A stretch of DNA of 8,107 nt from Clostridiales bacterium (GTDB lineage: Bacteria > Bacillota > Clostridia > Lachnospirales > Lachnospiraceae). Where the stretch lies: the NCBI GenBank assembly GCA_019416265.1, contig DXXQ01000093.1:1-8107 (forward strand), in the 5' to 3' direction. Below are positions 1 through 5,948 of the stretch, piece by piece (within the stretch, counting starts at the first letter, position 1; every line of letters begins with the position of its first letter). The notes beneath the pieces were generated by a model. It did not search any database. It saw nothing but the letters and a program-made list of their open reading frames with translations, and was not told the DNA's origin. The translations under genes were made by a program, and so were the position numbers.

Positions 1-1296
1 GAAATGTGTATGCCAAATCAGGAGGAAGCCTTTGGCCAACTTCAGGAAGCCTATGAAAAGGGGATAATCAGCGATGAGATTGTAGACGCAGCAATCGAAC
101 GTATTTTCCTCTATTTTGACAGAACAAAAAGTGTCTATGAGCCATCTGCCTGTGACTTTGAAGCCCACCATGAGTTAGCTGTGAAAGCGTCTGCAAAATC
201 CATGGTGCTCTTGAAAAACGAGGAGAATATCCTTCCCCTCAACGCTGAAAAATTAAAGAAAGTCGTTGTGATCGGTGAAGCGGCGGTACACCCCTATATT
301 GGCGGTGACGGAAGCTCCCGTGTAAAAAATCCGATAAAGGTAAATACGCCGCTAGAGGAAATCAGGAAATTGTTAGGCGAAGAGGCTGTTGTGGAATTTT
401 TAGGTGAAGACAAGGTAAATACCTTCAAAAATGAAGTGGGCTTTATGGAGACAGATATCGGCCGCGCCGTTTCCGATGCAGATGTTATCCTGTTCTTTAT
501 CACACAGAATTTTGCCTGCCACAGCGAAGCCATGGATCGAAACAGCATAGAACTGGATCCGAATATGGAATACGCAATGCGTGCCTGCAGAAGAGTGAAC
601 AAAAACATTGTCACTGTGCTGAATGTTGCGGATGCAGTCTCTACTTATAAATGGAATTACTGTGCAAAAGCTATTCTGTTAAGCTGGTTAGGCGGTCAGG
701 GCATGGGAAAAGCAGTTGCGGAAACCCTGTTCGGATTAAACAATCCGTCCGGAAAGCTTCCGGAAACCTTCCCGAGAAGCATCGAGGATGTAAAAAGCCT
801 TCGAAACTATCCGGGAGACGGATTTAAGGTCGTATACGAAGAGCAGTTAATGGTTGGATATCGTCATTTTGATACAAATAATATTCAGCCGGAATACGAA
901 TTCGGATTCGGACTTTCTTATTCGGAATTCGAATACAGCAATCTGACATTAGAAGGAAATACCCTTTCCTTTGATATTACAAATGTCAGCAAGCGGGATG
1001 GAGAGGAGGTTGCCCAGGTATATATGGAATTCCCGGAAGAATCCTGGGTCAATCATCCGAAACAGGAACTGAAGGGCTTTGAAAAAGTTATGATCCCTGC
1101 CCATGAGACAAAACGGGTATCCATTACCCTGAAGGACGAGGACTTTACCTACTACAGTACCGCGCTGAAAAAATGGACCGTTGAGACAGGCGCTTATACG
1201 CTCAAAGTGGGCAGCTCCTCCAGAAATTTACCATTGTCTGTTAGGAAAGAAATAAAAGCCGATGAATTGCTTACCTATACATATGAACGGATCTAA
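1..1296 (+). CDS. Glycoside hydrolase family 3 (beta-glucosidase-like), 5'-truncated by window edge
   Basis: This is the C-terminal 431 residues of a GH3 enzyme, a retaining hydrolase that removes terminal sugars, usually beta-linked glucose, xylose or N-acetylhexosamine, from glycans. The frame is already open at base 1, so the ATG at 4 is internal. Counting from that Met, residues 1-45 are the end of the TIM barrel (A-x-x-R-I helix). Residues about 62-308 are the GH3 C-terminal alpha/beta sandwich, with SMVLLKNE near 66, SEAMDR at 174-179 (the S-E-G-x-D-R position, with A for G), NPSGKLPETFP at 247-257 and FGFGLSYSEF at 300-309. Residues about 318-405 are the fibronectin III-like domain (DGEEVAQVY, KGFEKV). 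The catalytic Asp nucleophile of the barrel lies upstream and cannot be seen. No signal peptide can be judged. The substrate cannot be told from this part. No sugar transporter or regulator is present downstream, and a 114-base gap with its own promoter follows, so the gene ends its transcription unit here. Confidence 0.93.
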   Translation, partial: EMCMPNQEEAFGQLQEAYEKGIISDEIVDAAIERIFLYFDRTKSVYEPSACDFEAHHELAVKASAKSMVLLKNEENILPLNAEKLKKVVVIGEAAVHPYIGGDGSSRVKNPIKVNTPLEEIRKLLGEEAVVEFLGEDKVNTFKNEVGFMETDIGRAVSDADVILFFITQNFACHSEAMDRNSIELDPNMEYAMRACRRVNKNIVTVLNVADAVSTYKWNYCAKAILLSWLGGQGMGKAVAETLFGLNNPSGKLPETFPRSIEDVKSLRNYPGDGFKVVYEEQLMVGYRHFDTNNIQPEYEFGFGLSYSEFEYSNLTLEGNTLSFDITNVSKRDGEEVAQVYMEFPEESWVNHPKQELKGFEKVMIPAHETKRVSITLKDEDFTYYSTALKKWTVETGAYTLKVGSSSRNLPLSVRKEIKADELLTYTYERI

Positions 1297-1319
1297 ATAA
1301 AAATCTTCCCAAAAGGGGG

Positions 1320-1347
1320 TTCAAATATTCCGAAATAATGTTACAAT
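1320..1347 (+). promoter_or_regulatory. Predicted sigma-A promoter for phoH-ybeY
   Basis: The -35 candidate TTCAAA (1320-1325, 4/6 to consensus) lies 16 bases before TACAAT (1342-1347, 5/6). A TG sits one base upstream of the -10 (1339-1340), making it an extended -10. The expected start of transcription is near 1354. It lies in the gap after the GH3 gene, the right place to separate phoH from it. Confidence 0.55.
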
Positions 1348-1357
1348 ATAGCCAGCA

Positions 1358-1386
1358 GGTACAGCTTTTGCAGAAAGGGCTGTGCC
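1358..1386 (+). promoter_or_regulatory. Hairpin in the phoH 5' leader
   Basis: Arm 1358-1369 can pair with 1375-1386 around a five-base loop (GCAGA). This gives a 12-bp stem with five G-C, four A-T and three G-T pairs. It starts about four bases after the predicted transcription start and ends seven bases before the ribosome binding site at 1394-1401. No T-run follows, so it is not an intrinsic terminator. A 5'-end stabilising stem or a folding-dependent control of translation is possible, but this is inference from pairing alone. Confidence 0.45.
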
Positions 1387-1410
1387 AATGAACAGAAAGG
1401 ACATTATAGA

Positions 1411-2421
1411 ATGGCTAACAGCATTATTGAATTACACACAGAGGTTCCTGCTGACCAGGAGGCCAATGTGTTCGGACAGTTTGACGAACATTTGAAGCTG
1501 ATCGAGCGCACCCTGAATGTGACGGTGATCTCCAGAGACGGCGTCTTAAAGATTCTGGGAAATGAACAGAGTGCGGCTCAGGCGAAAAAACTGATAGATG
1601 AGCTGGTAGTTCTCGCCAAGAGGGGGAACACCATAACGAAACAGAATGTAACTTATGCACTTTCTCTTGCCATGGAGCAGAGAAACCAGGTTCTCACAGA
1701 GATTGATAAGGATTTTATCTGTAATACCATACAGGGGCGTCCAATCAAACCAAAAACACTGGGACAAAAAGATTATGTAGAGCAGATCCGCAAAAAAATG
1801 ATCGTGTTCGGCGTGGGCCCTGCCGGTACAGGTAAGACGTATCTTGCCATGGCCATGGCAGTGACTGCTTTCCGAAATGAGGAAGTCAGCCGCATCATCC
1901 TCACCCGTCCGGCCATTGAGGCGGGAGAGAAGCTGGGATTTTTGCCGGGAGACTTACAGAGCAAGGTAGACCCTTATTTAAGACCTTTATATGATGCCTT
2001 ATATCAGATCATGGGAGCAGACAGCTTTGCCAAAAATATGGAGAGAGGTCTGATCGAAGTGGCGCCTCTTGCCTATATGCGAGGAAGAACTCTGGACAAT
2101 GCCTTTATTATTCTTGACGAGGCACAGAATACCACTCCGGCTCAGATGAAAATGTTCCTGACACGTATCGGATTCGGCTCCAAGGTCATTATCACAGGAG
2201 ACGCCTCCCAGAAGGACCTTCCCAGAGATGCCGTATCCGGCCTTGATGTGGCAATGAAGGTGCTGCGGAAAATTGACGATATCGGTTTCTGCCAGCTCAC
2301 CAGCAAGGACGTTGTCCGCCATCCGCTGGTACAGCAGATCGTACAGGCTTACGATGAATACGAGAAGCACCAGAAGCCTGAAAAAAACATAAGACGGAGA
2401 AACGGAGGGAATGGAAGATGA
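1411..2421 (+). CDS. phoH: PhoH-like ATPase
   Basis: A cytoplasmic P-loop NTPase of the PhoH family, 336 residues, a normal length for Firmicutes PhoH (about 320). These proteins are RNA-linked ATPases, and the phoH-ybeY pairing ties them to rRNA or mRNA processing. Residues 1-80 form the N-terminal KH-like region. Residues about 107-320 are the PhoH ATPase core: Walker A GPAGTGKT at 136-143, Walker B FIILDEAQN at 232-240, ITGDASQKDLP at 261-271, and the conserved LTRPAIEAGEKLGFLPGD at 164-181. The tail (about 317-336) is basic and low-complexity. The start at 1411 is supported by AGAAAGGA at 1394-1401, nine bases upstream. Its stop overlaps the ybeY start (ATGA), implying translational coupling. 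The usual Firmicutes neighbours yqfC/yqfD are absent upstream. The family is certain; the precise cellular role is poorly defined in general. Confidence 0.96.
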   Translation: MANSIIELHTEVPADQEANVFGQFDEHLKLIERTLNVTVISRDGVLKILGNEQSAAQAKKLIDELVVLAKRGNTITKQNVTYALSLAMEQRNQVLTEIDKDFICNTIQGRPIKPKTLGQKDYVEQIRKKMIVFGVGPAGTGKTYLAMAMAVTAFRNEEVSRIILTRPAIEAGEKLGFLPGDLQSKVDPYLRPLYDALYQIMGADSFAKNMERGLIEVAPLAYMRGRTLDNAFIILDEAQNTTPAQMKMFLTRIGFGSKVIITGDASQKDLPRDAVSGLDVAMKVLRKIDDIGFCQLTSKDVVRHPLVQQIVQAYDEYEKHQKPEKNIRRRNGGNGR

Positions 2422-2912
2422 CTTTTCAGATTGAATACGAAACAGACAGGGAGCTTGGCATAGACGTTGCCGCACTTGCCAACCGGGTAGCTGAAAAAGT
2501 GCTGGAAACAGAGGAGTGTCCCTATGATGCACAGGTGAATCTGGTTATCACGGACAATGAAGAGATCAAACGGGTGAATACGGAATTTCGAAATATCCAG
2601 GCGCCGACAGACGTACTTTCCTTTCCGATGATTCCTTTTGAGACTCCTGCCGATTACAGCATCGTGGAAGAGGACGAGTCATATTTTGACCTGGATACCG
2701 ACGAGCTGCTGCTTGGAGACATTATGATCTCCGCAGACAAAGTCTTTGCACAGGCAGAGGAATACGGCCACAGCGTAACAAGAGAATTCTGTTTCCTTGT
2801 GGCTCACAGTATGCTTCATCTCCTGGGGTACGACCATATGACGCCTGAGGAAGCGTCTGTCATGGAACAAAAACAGGCTGCTGTTCTGGAGAAACTGGGA
2901 ATTACACGCTAG
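2418..2912 (+). CDS. ybeY: Endoribonuclease YbeY (rRNA maturation factor)
   Basis: A zinc-dependent single-strand endoribonuclease that acts in 16S rRNA 3'-end maturation and late 30S quality control in the cytoplasm. The UPF0054 signature is intact: HSMLHLLGYDH places the three metal-binding histidines at residues 130, 134 and 140. The conserved Arg of NTEFRNIQAPTDVLSFPM is residue 58, and LGDIMIS follows at 99-105. At 164 residues it is slightly longer than the common 150-160, because of an acidic insert at about 72-97, before the GDI strand. The start at 2418 overlaps the phoH stop by four bases, and GGAGGGA (2404-2409 region) is well placed for it. Coupling to phoH is common across bacteria. 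In Bacillus-type genomes dgkA, cdd and era follow, but here a yerB-like gene does, so the cluster is shortened or rearranged. Confidence 0.97.
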   Translation: MTFQIEYETDRELGIDVAALANRVAEKVLETEECPYDAQVNLVITDNEEIKRVNTEFRNIQAPTDVLSFPMIPFETPADYSIVEEDESYFDLDTDELLLGDIMISADKVFAQAEEYGHSVTREFCFLVAHSMLHLLGYDHMTPEEASVMEQKQAAVLEKLGITR

Positions 2913-2926
2913 GAAAAGAAATATAG

Positions 2927-2932
2927 TATAAT
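2927..2932 (+). promoter_or_regulatory. Candidate -10 box for the yerB-like gene
   Basis: A perfect TATAAT sits 14 bases after the ybeY stop and 37 bases before the preferred start at 2970. The best -35 is poor (TTACAC at 2902-2907 with a 19-base spacer), so this may be weak or depend on an activator. The in-frame ATG at 2931 overlaps this box, which argues against that ATG as the translation start. Confidence 0.45.
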
Positions 2933-2956
2933 GTCCGCAAAAGAATATGTAGGAAT

Positions 2957-2962
2957 GGGAGG
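2957..2962 (+). promoter_or_regulatory. Ribosome binding site deciding the yerB start
   Basis: GGGAGG lies seven bases upstream of the ATG at 2970, ideal spacing. No comparable site precedes the longer in-frame ATG at 2931. This places the start directly at the head of a signal peptide. Confidence 0.8.
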
Positions 2963-2969
2963 TTTTTGC

Positions 2970-3998
2970 ATGACAAAAAAATTTGCAGGATTACTTACAG
3001 GTCTTCTTGTATTCTCTATGACAGGAAGCATGGTTTACGGAGCGGAAAATCTGGTGGAAATGGAGCCGTCAGACCAGACGACAGTGACAAGCTATCTCAC
3101 AGGAGAACCGGTGGCCGAGACGGCAGGAAGAAGACGGCCTGTGGCTGTTATGATGGGAAATAACCGCCCGGCAGTTCCCCAGAGCGGGATTTCCAGCGCA
3201 GGGGTGATCTATGAAGCACCTGTAGAGGGCAGTATGACCCGCCTCATGGCAATTTACGAAGATTATGATTCTCTTTCCCGGATCGGTTCCGTGCGAAGCT
3301 GCCGTGATTATTATCTTTTCTATGCCAATGAGTTTGACGCTATATACGGCCATTTCGGACAGGCAGTTTATGCGCTGAAATATCTGGATCAGGGACTTAT
3401 AGATAATTTAAACGGACTGAATATGGAAGGAACTGCCTATTTCCGGATTCCGGAGAGGAAGGCCCCCCACAACGCCTATGCCAGCGGAGACACCCTGAAG
3501 GCAGGCATCGAAGCAAAGGGATACCGCACTGCATATAAGGAAGGCTACAATGGCCACTATCTTTTCGCGGAAGAGGGAACGGAATTTGTCCCTGAGGGAG
3601 GAAGCAGCGCCAGTGTTGTCCGCCTCGACAATTTCACAGACAACCATCCCTGGTTTGAGTACGACCAGAATACAAAGGAATACAGCCGCTATCAGTATGG
3701 GGAAGCCCAGATCGACGAGGCTACGGGAGAGCAGCTCACCTGCGACAATATTCTGCTCCAGTATTCTTCCTGGCAGCCCTATGACGCCAATGGATATCTG
3801 AATGTGGACGCTGTTTCCGGAGGAGCGGGCAAATATATTACCCGGGGACAGGCGATGGATATCACCTGGAAGAAAGACGGAGACTGGGGGATTACCCATT
3901 ATTACGATGCCAACGGTGAAGAGATCCGTCTGAACCGGGGGAAAACCTGGGTGGAGATCGTTCTTAACGATACAGTCGGATCTGTGACTTATGAATGA
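2970..3998 (+). CDS. yerB: YerB-like DUF3048 domain secreted protein
   Basis: Predicted 342-residue exported protein of the DUF3048 (YerB) family. B. subtilis YerB is a lipoprotein reported to interact with the helicase PcrA; its biochemical activity is not established. Residues 1-24 are a signal peptide (MTKK, then a hydrophobic stretch, cleavage likely near VYG-A). There is no lipobox cysteine, so unlike YerB it is probably released or held by the uncleaved segment. Residues about 55-185 are the N-terminal DUF3048 domain: RRPVAVMMGNNRPAVPQSG at 54-72, then VIYEAPVEGSMTRLMAIY at 79-96 and IGSVRSCRDYY at 105-115. Residues about 215-340 are the C-terminal DUF3048 domain, ending in the typical V-T-Y-E. 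The start at 2970 is chosen over 2931 from the ribosome binding site and the signal peptide. It follows ybeY by 57 bases with no terminator between, so read-through is possible. A strong terminator closes it. Confidence 0.9.
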   Translation: MTKKFAGLLTGLLVFSMTGSMVYGAENLVEMEPSDQTTVTSYLTGEPVAETAGRRRPVAVMMGNNRPAVPQSGISSAGVIYEAPVEGSMTRLMAIYEDYDSLSRIGSVRSCRDYYLFYANEFDAIYGHFGQAVYALKYLDQGLIDNLNGLNMEGTAYFRIPERKAPHNAYASGDTLKAGIEAKGYRTAYKEGYNGHYLFAEEGTEFVPEGGSSASVVRLDNFTDNHPWFEYDQNTKEYSRYQYGEAQIDEATGEQLTCDNILLQYSSWQPYDANGYLNVDAVSGGAGKYITRGQAMDITWKKDGDWGITHYYDANGEEIRLNRGKTWVEIVLNDTVGSVTYE

Positions 3999-4038
3999 AA
4001 AACGGGGATTTCATACCTGAAAAGAATAGAGGATATAT

Positions 4039-4072
4039 GCCGGTGTACGCCCAAAGGGTACACCGGCTTTTT
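4039..4072 (+). terminator. Rho-independent terminator after yerB
   Basis: The arms GCCGGTGTAC (4039-4048) and GTACACCGGC (4058-4067) pair perfectly over 10 bp, and two more G-C pairs are possible in the loop. TTTTT follows at 4068-4072, with a second T-run at 4077-4082. It begins 40 bases after the yerB stop and cleanly separates yerB from proB. Confidence 0.93.
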
Positions 4073-4149
4073 GGTATTTTTTCCTGAATGAAAAAAAGCA
4101 ATAGACGGACAGGAAAAAATGTTGTAAGATAAAGAACAGCGCATCAGCC

Positions 4150-4177
4150 TTCAGACAGACTGACGACGAAATATAGT
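4150..4177 (+). promoter_or_regulatory. Tentative promoter for proB
   Basis: TTCAGA (4150-4155, 4/6) and TATAGT (4172-4177, 5/6) are separated by 16 bases. Transcription would start near 4184, giving a very short leader that still contains the GGAG before the ATG at 4198. A promoter must exist somewhere after the terminator at 4039-4072, but TAAGAT at 4125-4130 is an alternative -10, so the exact site is uncertain. Confidence 0.3.
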
Positions 4178-4184
4178 ACTTAAT

Positions 4185-4188
4185 GGAG
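4185..4188 (+). promoter_or_regulatory. Ribosome binding site deciding the proB start
   Basis: GGAG sits nine bases before the ATG at 4198. The longer in-frame ATG at 4183 overlaps this site and has no purine-rich site of its own upstream, so 4198 is the likelier start. Confidence 0.6.
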
Positions 4189-4197
4189 CTGACAGAC

Positions 4198-5055
4198 ATG
4201 AATTATCGTGAAAGACTGAAAGATAAAAAACGTATTGTAATTAAAATCGGTTCTTCTTCCCTGACCCATCCGGAAACAGGAAGACTGAATCTTCGCAAAA
4301 TAGAGATCCTTGTGCGTGAGATCAGCGATCTGCGCAACCAGGGCAAGGATGTGATCCTTGTTTCCTCCGGAGCCATTGCAACAGGGGTTGCTGCCCTTGG
4401 CATGAGTGAAAAGCCCAAGGAACTGCAGGTGAAGCAGGCATGTGCGGCAGTGGGACAGGCAAGGCTGATGATGATCTACCAGAAGCTTTTTTCGGAATAT
4501 AACCAGAGAGCTGCACAGATCCTCATGACAAAGAATACCATGGTCAACAATCTGAACCGCAAAAATGCCCAGAATACCTTTAACGAGCTGCTGAGTCTGG
4601 GAGTCATCCCCATTGTAAATGAGAACGACTCCATTTCAACCTATGAGATCCAGTCTCTGGAGAAGTTCGGAGACAACGACACCCTTTCTGCAGTAGTAGC
4701 AGCTCTTGTACATGCAGACCTTCTGATCCTGTTATCTGACATCGACGGCCTTTTCACCGACGACCCGCACAGGAATCCCAACGCAGAATTTATCGATCTG
4801 GTGGAGAACCTGGACGACAAGTTACTGAATATGGGAAAAAATACCTCCTCCAGCAAGGTGGGAACCGGCGGAATGGCTACGAAGCTGACGGCAGCCAGAA
4901 TTGCCTCGGCAGCAGGGGTGGACATGGTCATTGCCAACGGCGCAGATTTCCATGTGATCCATAAGATCACAGAGGGACGTAAATACGGAACCTTATTTGT
5001 CAGTGAAACAAAGGAAGAGATTTATCTCATCGATATTATTGACAAGCTGTTATAA
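4198..5055 (+). CDS. proB: Glutamate 5-kinase, short form without PUA domain
   Basis: Cytoplasmic ATP-dependent kinase that phosphorylates glutamate to gamma-glutamyl phosphate, the first step of proline synthesis and the usual point of proline feedback. The 285 residues are one amino-acid-kinase domain: KIGSSSL at 16-22, LVSSGAIATGVAALG at 54-68, NENDSIS at 141-147, FGDNDTLSA at 157-165, SDIDGLFTDDP at 180-190 and GTGGMATKLTAA at 222-233. The roughly 100-residue C-terminal PUA domain of E. coli and B. subtilis ProB (about 365 residues) is missing, and the protein ends naturally with a short hydrophobic tail (IYLIDIIDKLL). PUA-less ProB occurs in other Firmicutes such as lactic acid bacteria, so this looks natural rather than truncated. 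proA, the usual partner, is not adjacent; a DUF896 gene follows after 31 bases. The first 15 bases from the ATG at 4183 are probably untranslated. Confidence 0.95.
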   Translation: MNYRERLKDKKRIVIKIGSSSLTHPETGRLNLRKIEILVREISDLRNQGKDVILVSSGAIATGVAALGMSEKPKELQVKQACAAVGQARLMMIYQKLFSEYNQRAAQILMTKNTMVNNLNRKNAQNTFNELLSLGVIPIVNENDSISTYEIQSLEKFGDNDTLSAVVAALVHADLLILLSDIDGLFTDDPHRNPNAEFIDLVENLDDKLLNMGKNTSSSKVGTGGMATKLTAARIASAAGVDMVIANGADFHVIHKITEGRKYGTLFVSETKEEIYLIDIIDKLL

Positions 5056-5086
5056 ATACCATCCATAAGAAAGGGAGATTACCATC

Positions 5087-5311
5087 ATGATAGATGACGC
5101 AAAAATTGCAAGAATCAATGTCCTTGCCCGTAAGTCCAAGGCAGAAGGGCTTACAGAAGAAGAGAAAAAGGAGCAGGCAGCCCTGCGGCAGGAATTTATC
5201 GCGGCAGTCCGCGGCAACCTGCGGGCGCAGCTTAATAACATAAACATTCAGGAGAAGGATGGAAGCATCACCAATCTGGGAGAAAAATATGGAAACAAAA
5301 AAGGAAATTAG
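5087..5311 (+). CDS. DUF896 / YnzC family small protein
   Basis: A 74-residue cytoplasmic protein of the UPF0291/DUF896 family, whose members form a short helical hairpin. The family pattern is clear: IARINVLARKSKAEGLTEEE at 7-26 (R-I-N-x-L then L-T-x-x-E) and QAALRQEFIAAVRGNLRAQL at 30-49, followed by a D-G turn at 57-58. B. subtilis YnzC is encoded in the SOS-controlled yneA-yneB-ynzC operon, but no molecular activity is known for the family. No LexA-type site was noticed here, and the context is metabolic rather than SOS. AAGGGAG at 5071-5077 is nine bases from the ATG. Its end overlaps the next gene by 23 bases, so the two are surely cotranscribed. The charged C-terminus (GEKYGNKKGN) is encoded in the overlap region and is probably constrained by the next gene's start. 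Confidence 0.9.
   Translation: MIDDAKIARINVLARKSKAEGLTEEEKKEQAALRQEFIAAVRGNLRAQLNNINIQEKDGSITNLGEKYGNKKGN
5278..5282 (+). promoter_or_regulatory. Ribosome binding site deciding the 5-FCL start
   Basis: GGGAG lies six bases before the ATG at 5289. The earlier in-frame ATG at 5259 has GGAG (5251-5254) only four bases away, which is too close, and would add an unconserved MEASPIWEKN leader. The start at 5289 gives the normal family N-terminus (KKEIRKK). Confidence 0.65.
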
Positions 5312-5846
5312 GAAAAAGATTTTTGCTGCAAGAAAAGCCTGTACCAGCGAACAGATCGATTCATGGAGCAGGGACATTACAAAGAGAGTAGTCTCTCTTC
5401 CGGCTTTTCGTCATGCACAGAGGATCCTGGTATATGCAGATTACAACCATGAGGTTGTGACGAGGTATCTTATAGAAGAGGCGTGGCGAAGGGGAAAGGA
5501 GGTTGCAGTCCCGAAGGTTGTAGGAAAGAATATGATTTTTTATAAGCTGACTGATTTTTCACAGCTGGAGCCCGGATATTTCGGCATACCGGAACCGTCA
5601 GAAGGGGAGGTTGTAGAATGGCCCCAGGCTCTGATGATCATGCCGGGAGTGGCTTTTGACAAAAAAAATCACAGAGTAGGCTACGGCGGCGGATTTTATG
5701 ACCGCTATCTGGAAAAACATCCCGAAATCCAACGTGTGGCTGTTGCCTTTTCCTTCCAGATTCTTGAAGAGGTACCCACAGAGCCTACGGACATCTGCCC
5801 GCAGATCATTGTAACGGAAAAAGAAACCTGTTATCTTGGAAGCTGA
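5289..5846 (+). CDS. 5-formyltetrahydrofolate cyclo-ligase
   Basis: Cytoplasmic enzyme (methenyltetrahydrofolate synthetase) that uses ATP to convert 5-formyl-THF to 5,10-methenyl-THF, returning an inhibitory storage folate to the one-carbon pool. It is the orthologue type of B. subtilis YqgN and E. coli YgfA. The 185 residues match the usual length. Visible motifs are the basic N-terminal helix KKEIRKKIFAARK (4-16), the substrate-side EVAVPKV (71-77), LEPGYFGIPEP (93-103), and the ATP-binding glycine-rich loop MPGVAFDKKNHRVGYGGGFYDRYL (118-141, quoted motif GYGGGFYDRYL at 131-141). The C-terminal IIVTE strand (173-177) follows a family position often occupied by H-D, here T-D (167-168). It overlaps the DUF896 gene by 23 bases in another frame. 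No hairpin terminator was found after its stop, although a T-rich stretch follows at 5854-5862. Confidence 0.95.
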   Translation: METKKEIRKKIFAARKACTSEQIDSWSRDITKRVVSLPAFRHAQRILVYADYNHEVVTRYLIEEAWRRGKEVAVPKVVGKNMIFYKLTDFSQLEPGYFGIPEPSEGEVVEWPQALMIMPGVAFDKKNHRVGYGGGFYDRYLEKHPEIQRVAVAFSFQILEEVPTEPTDICPQIIVTEKETCYLGS

Positions 5847-5869
5847 AACGACAATTTTTTTTCCGGAAT

Positions 5870-5898
5870 TTGATTTTTTTCAAAAGATATGTTATACT
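5870..5898 (+). promoter_or_regulatory. Strong sigma-A promoter for the surface protein gene
   Basis: TTGATT (5870-5875) is 17 bases from TATACT (5893-5898), and TG at 5890-5891 gives an extended -10. An AT-rich tract lies just upstream. Transcription should start near 5905, leaving a leader of about 44 bases. This is the best-formed promoter in the window. Confidence 0.85.
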
Positions 5899-5934
5899 AC
5901 ACTAAACTTTGCAATTACTAATAAACTCATTTAT

Positions 5935-5942
5935 GGGGAGGA
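5935..5942 (+). promoter_or_regulatory. Strong ribosome binding site of the surface protein gene
   Basis: GGGGAGGA lies six bases before the ATG at 5949. It is a near-perfect anti-16S match, in keeping with high expression. Confidence 0.85.
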
Positions 5943-5948
5943 CTAAAA

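Noticed and set aside
898..934. Cluster of GAATTC and TTCGGA strings
   Set aside because: It encodes the conserved GH3 motif E-F-G-F-G-L-S-Y-S-E-F-E-Y; the repetition comes from the amino acids and codon choice.
1305..1320. Possible terminator after the GH3 gene (CCC-AAAA-GGG)
   Set aside because: Only three Watson-Crick pairs plus G-T wobbles, and no T-run follows.
1999..2532. 177-codon open frame on the - strand across phoH and ybeY
   Set aside because: It is antisense to two highly conserved genes and its translation matches nothing known to me.
2931..2969. Longer yerB start at 2931
   Set aside because: The ATG overlaps the TATAAT box, has no ribosome binding site, and would put 13 non-hydrophobic residues before the signal peptide.
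4077..4096. Second hairpin TTTTTTC/GAAAAAA after the yerB terminator
   Set aside because: It is nearly all A-T, is weak, and is explained by the T-tail region of the strong terminator followed by an A-run.
4150..4165. Short inverted repeat TCAG/CTGA upstream of proB as an operator
   Set aside because: A 4-base arm is expected by chance, and no known proline regulator site matches.
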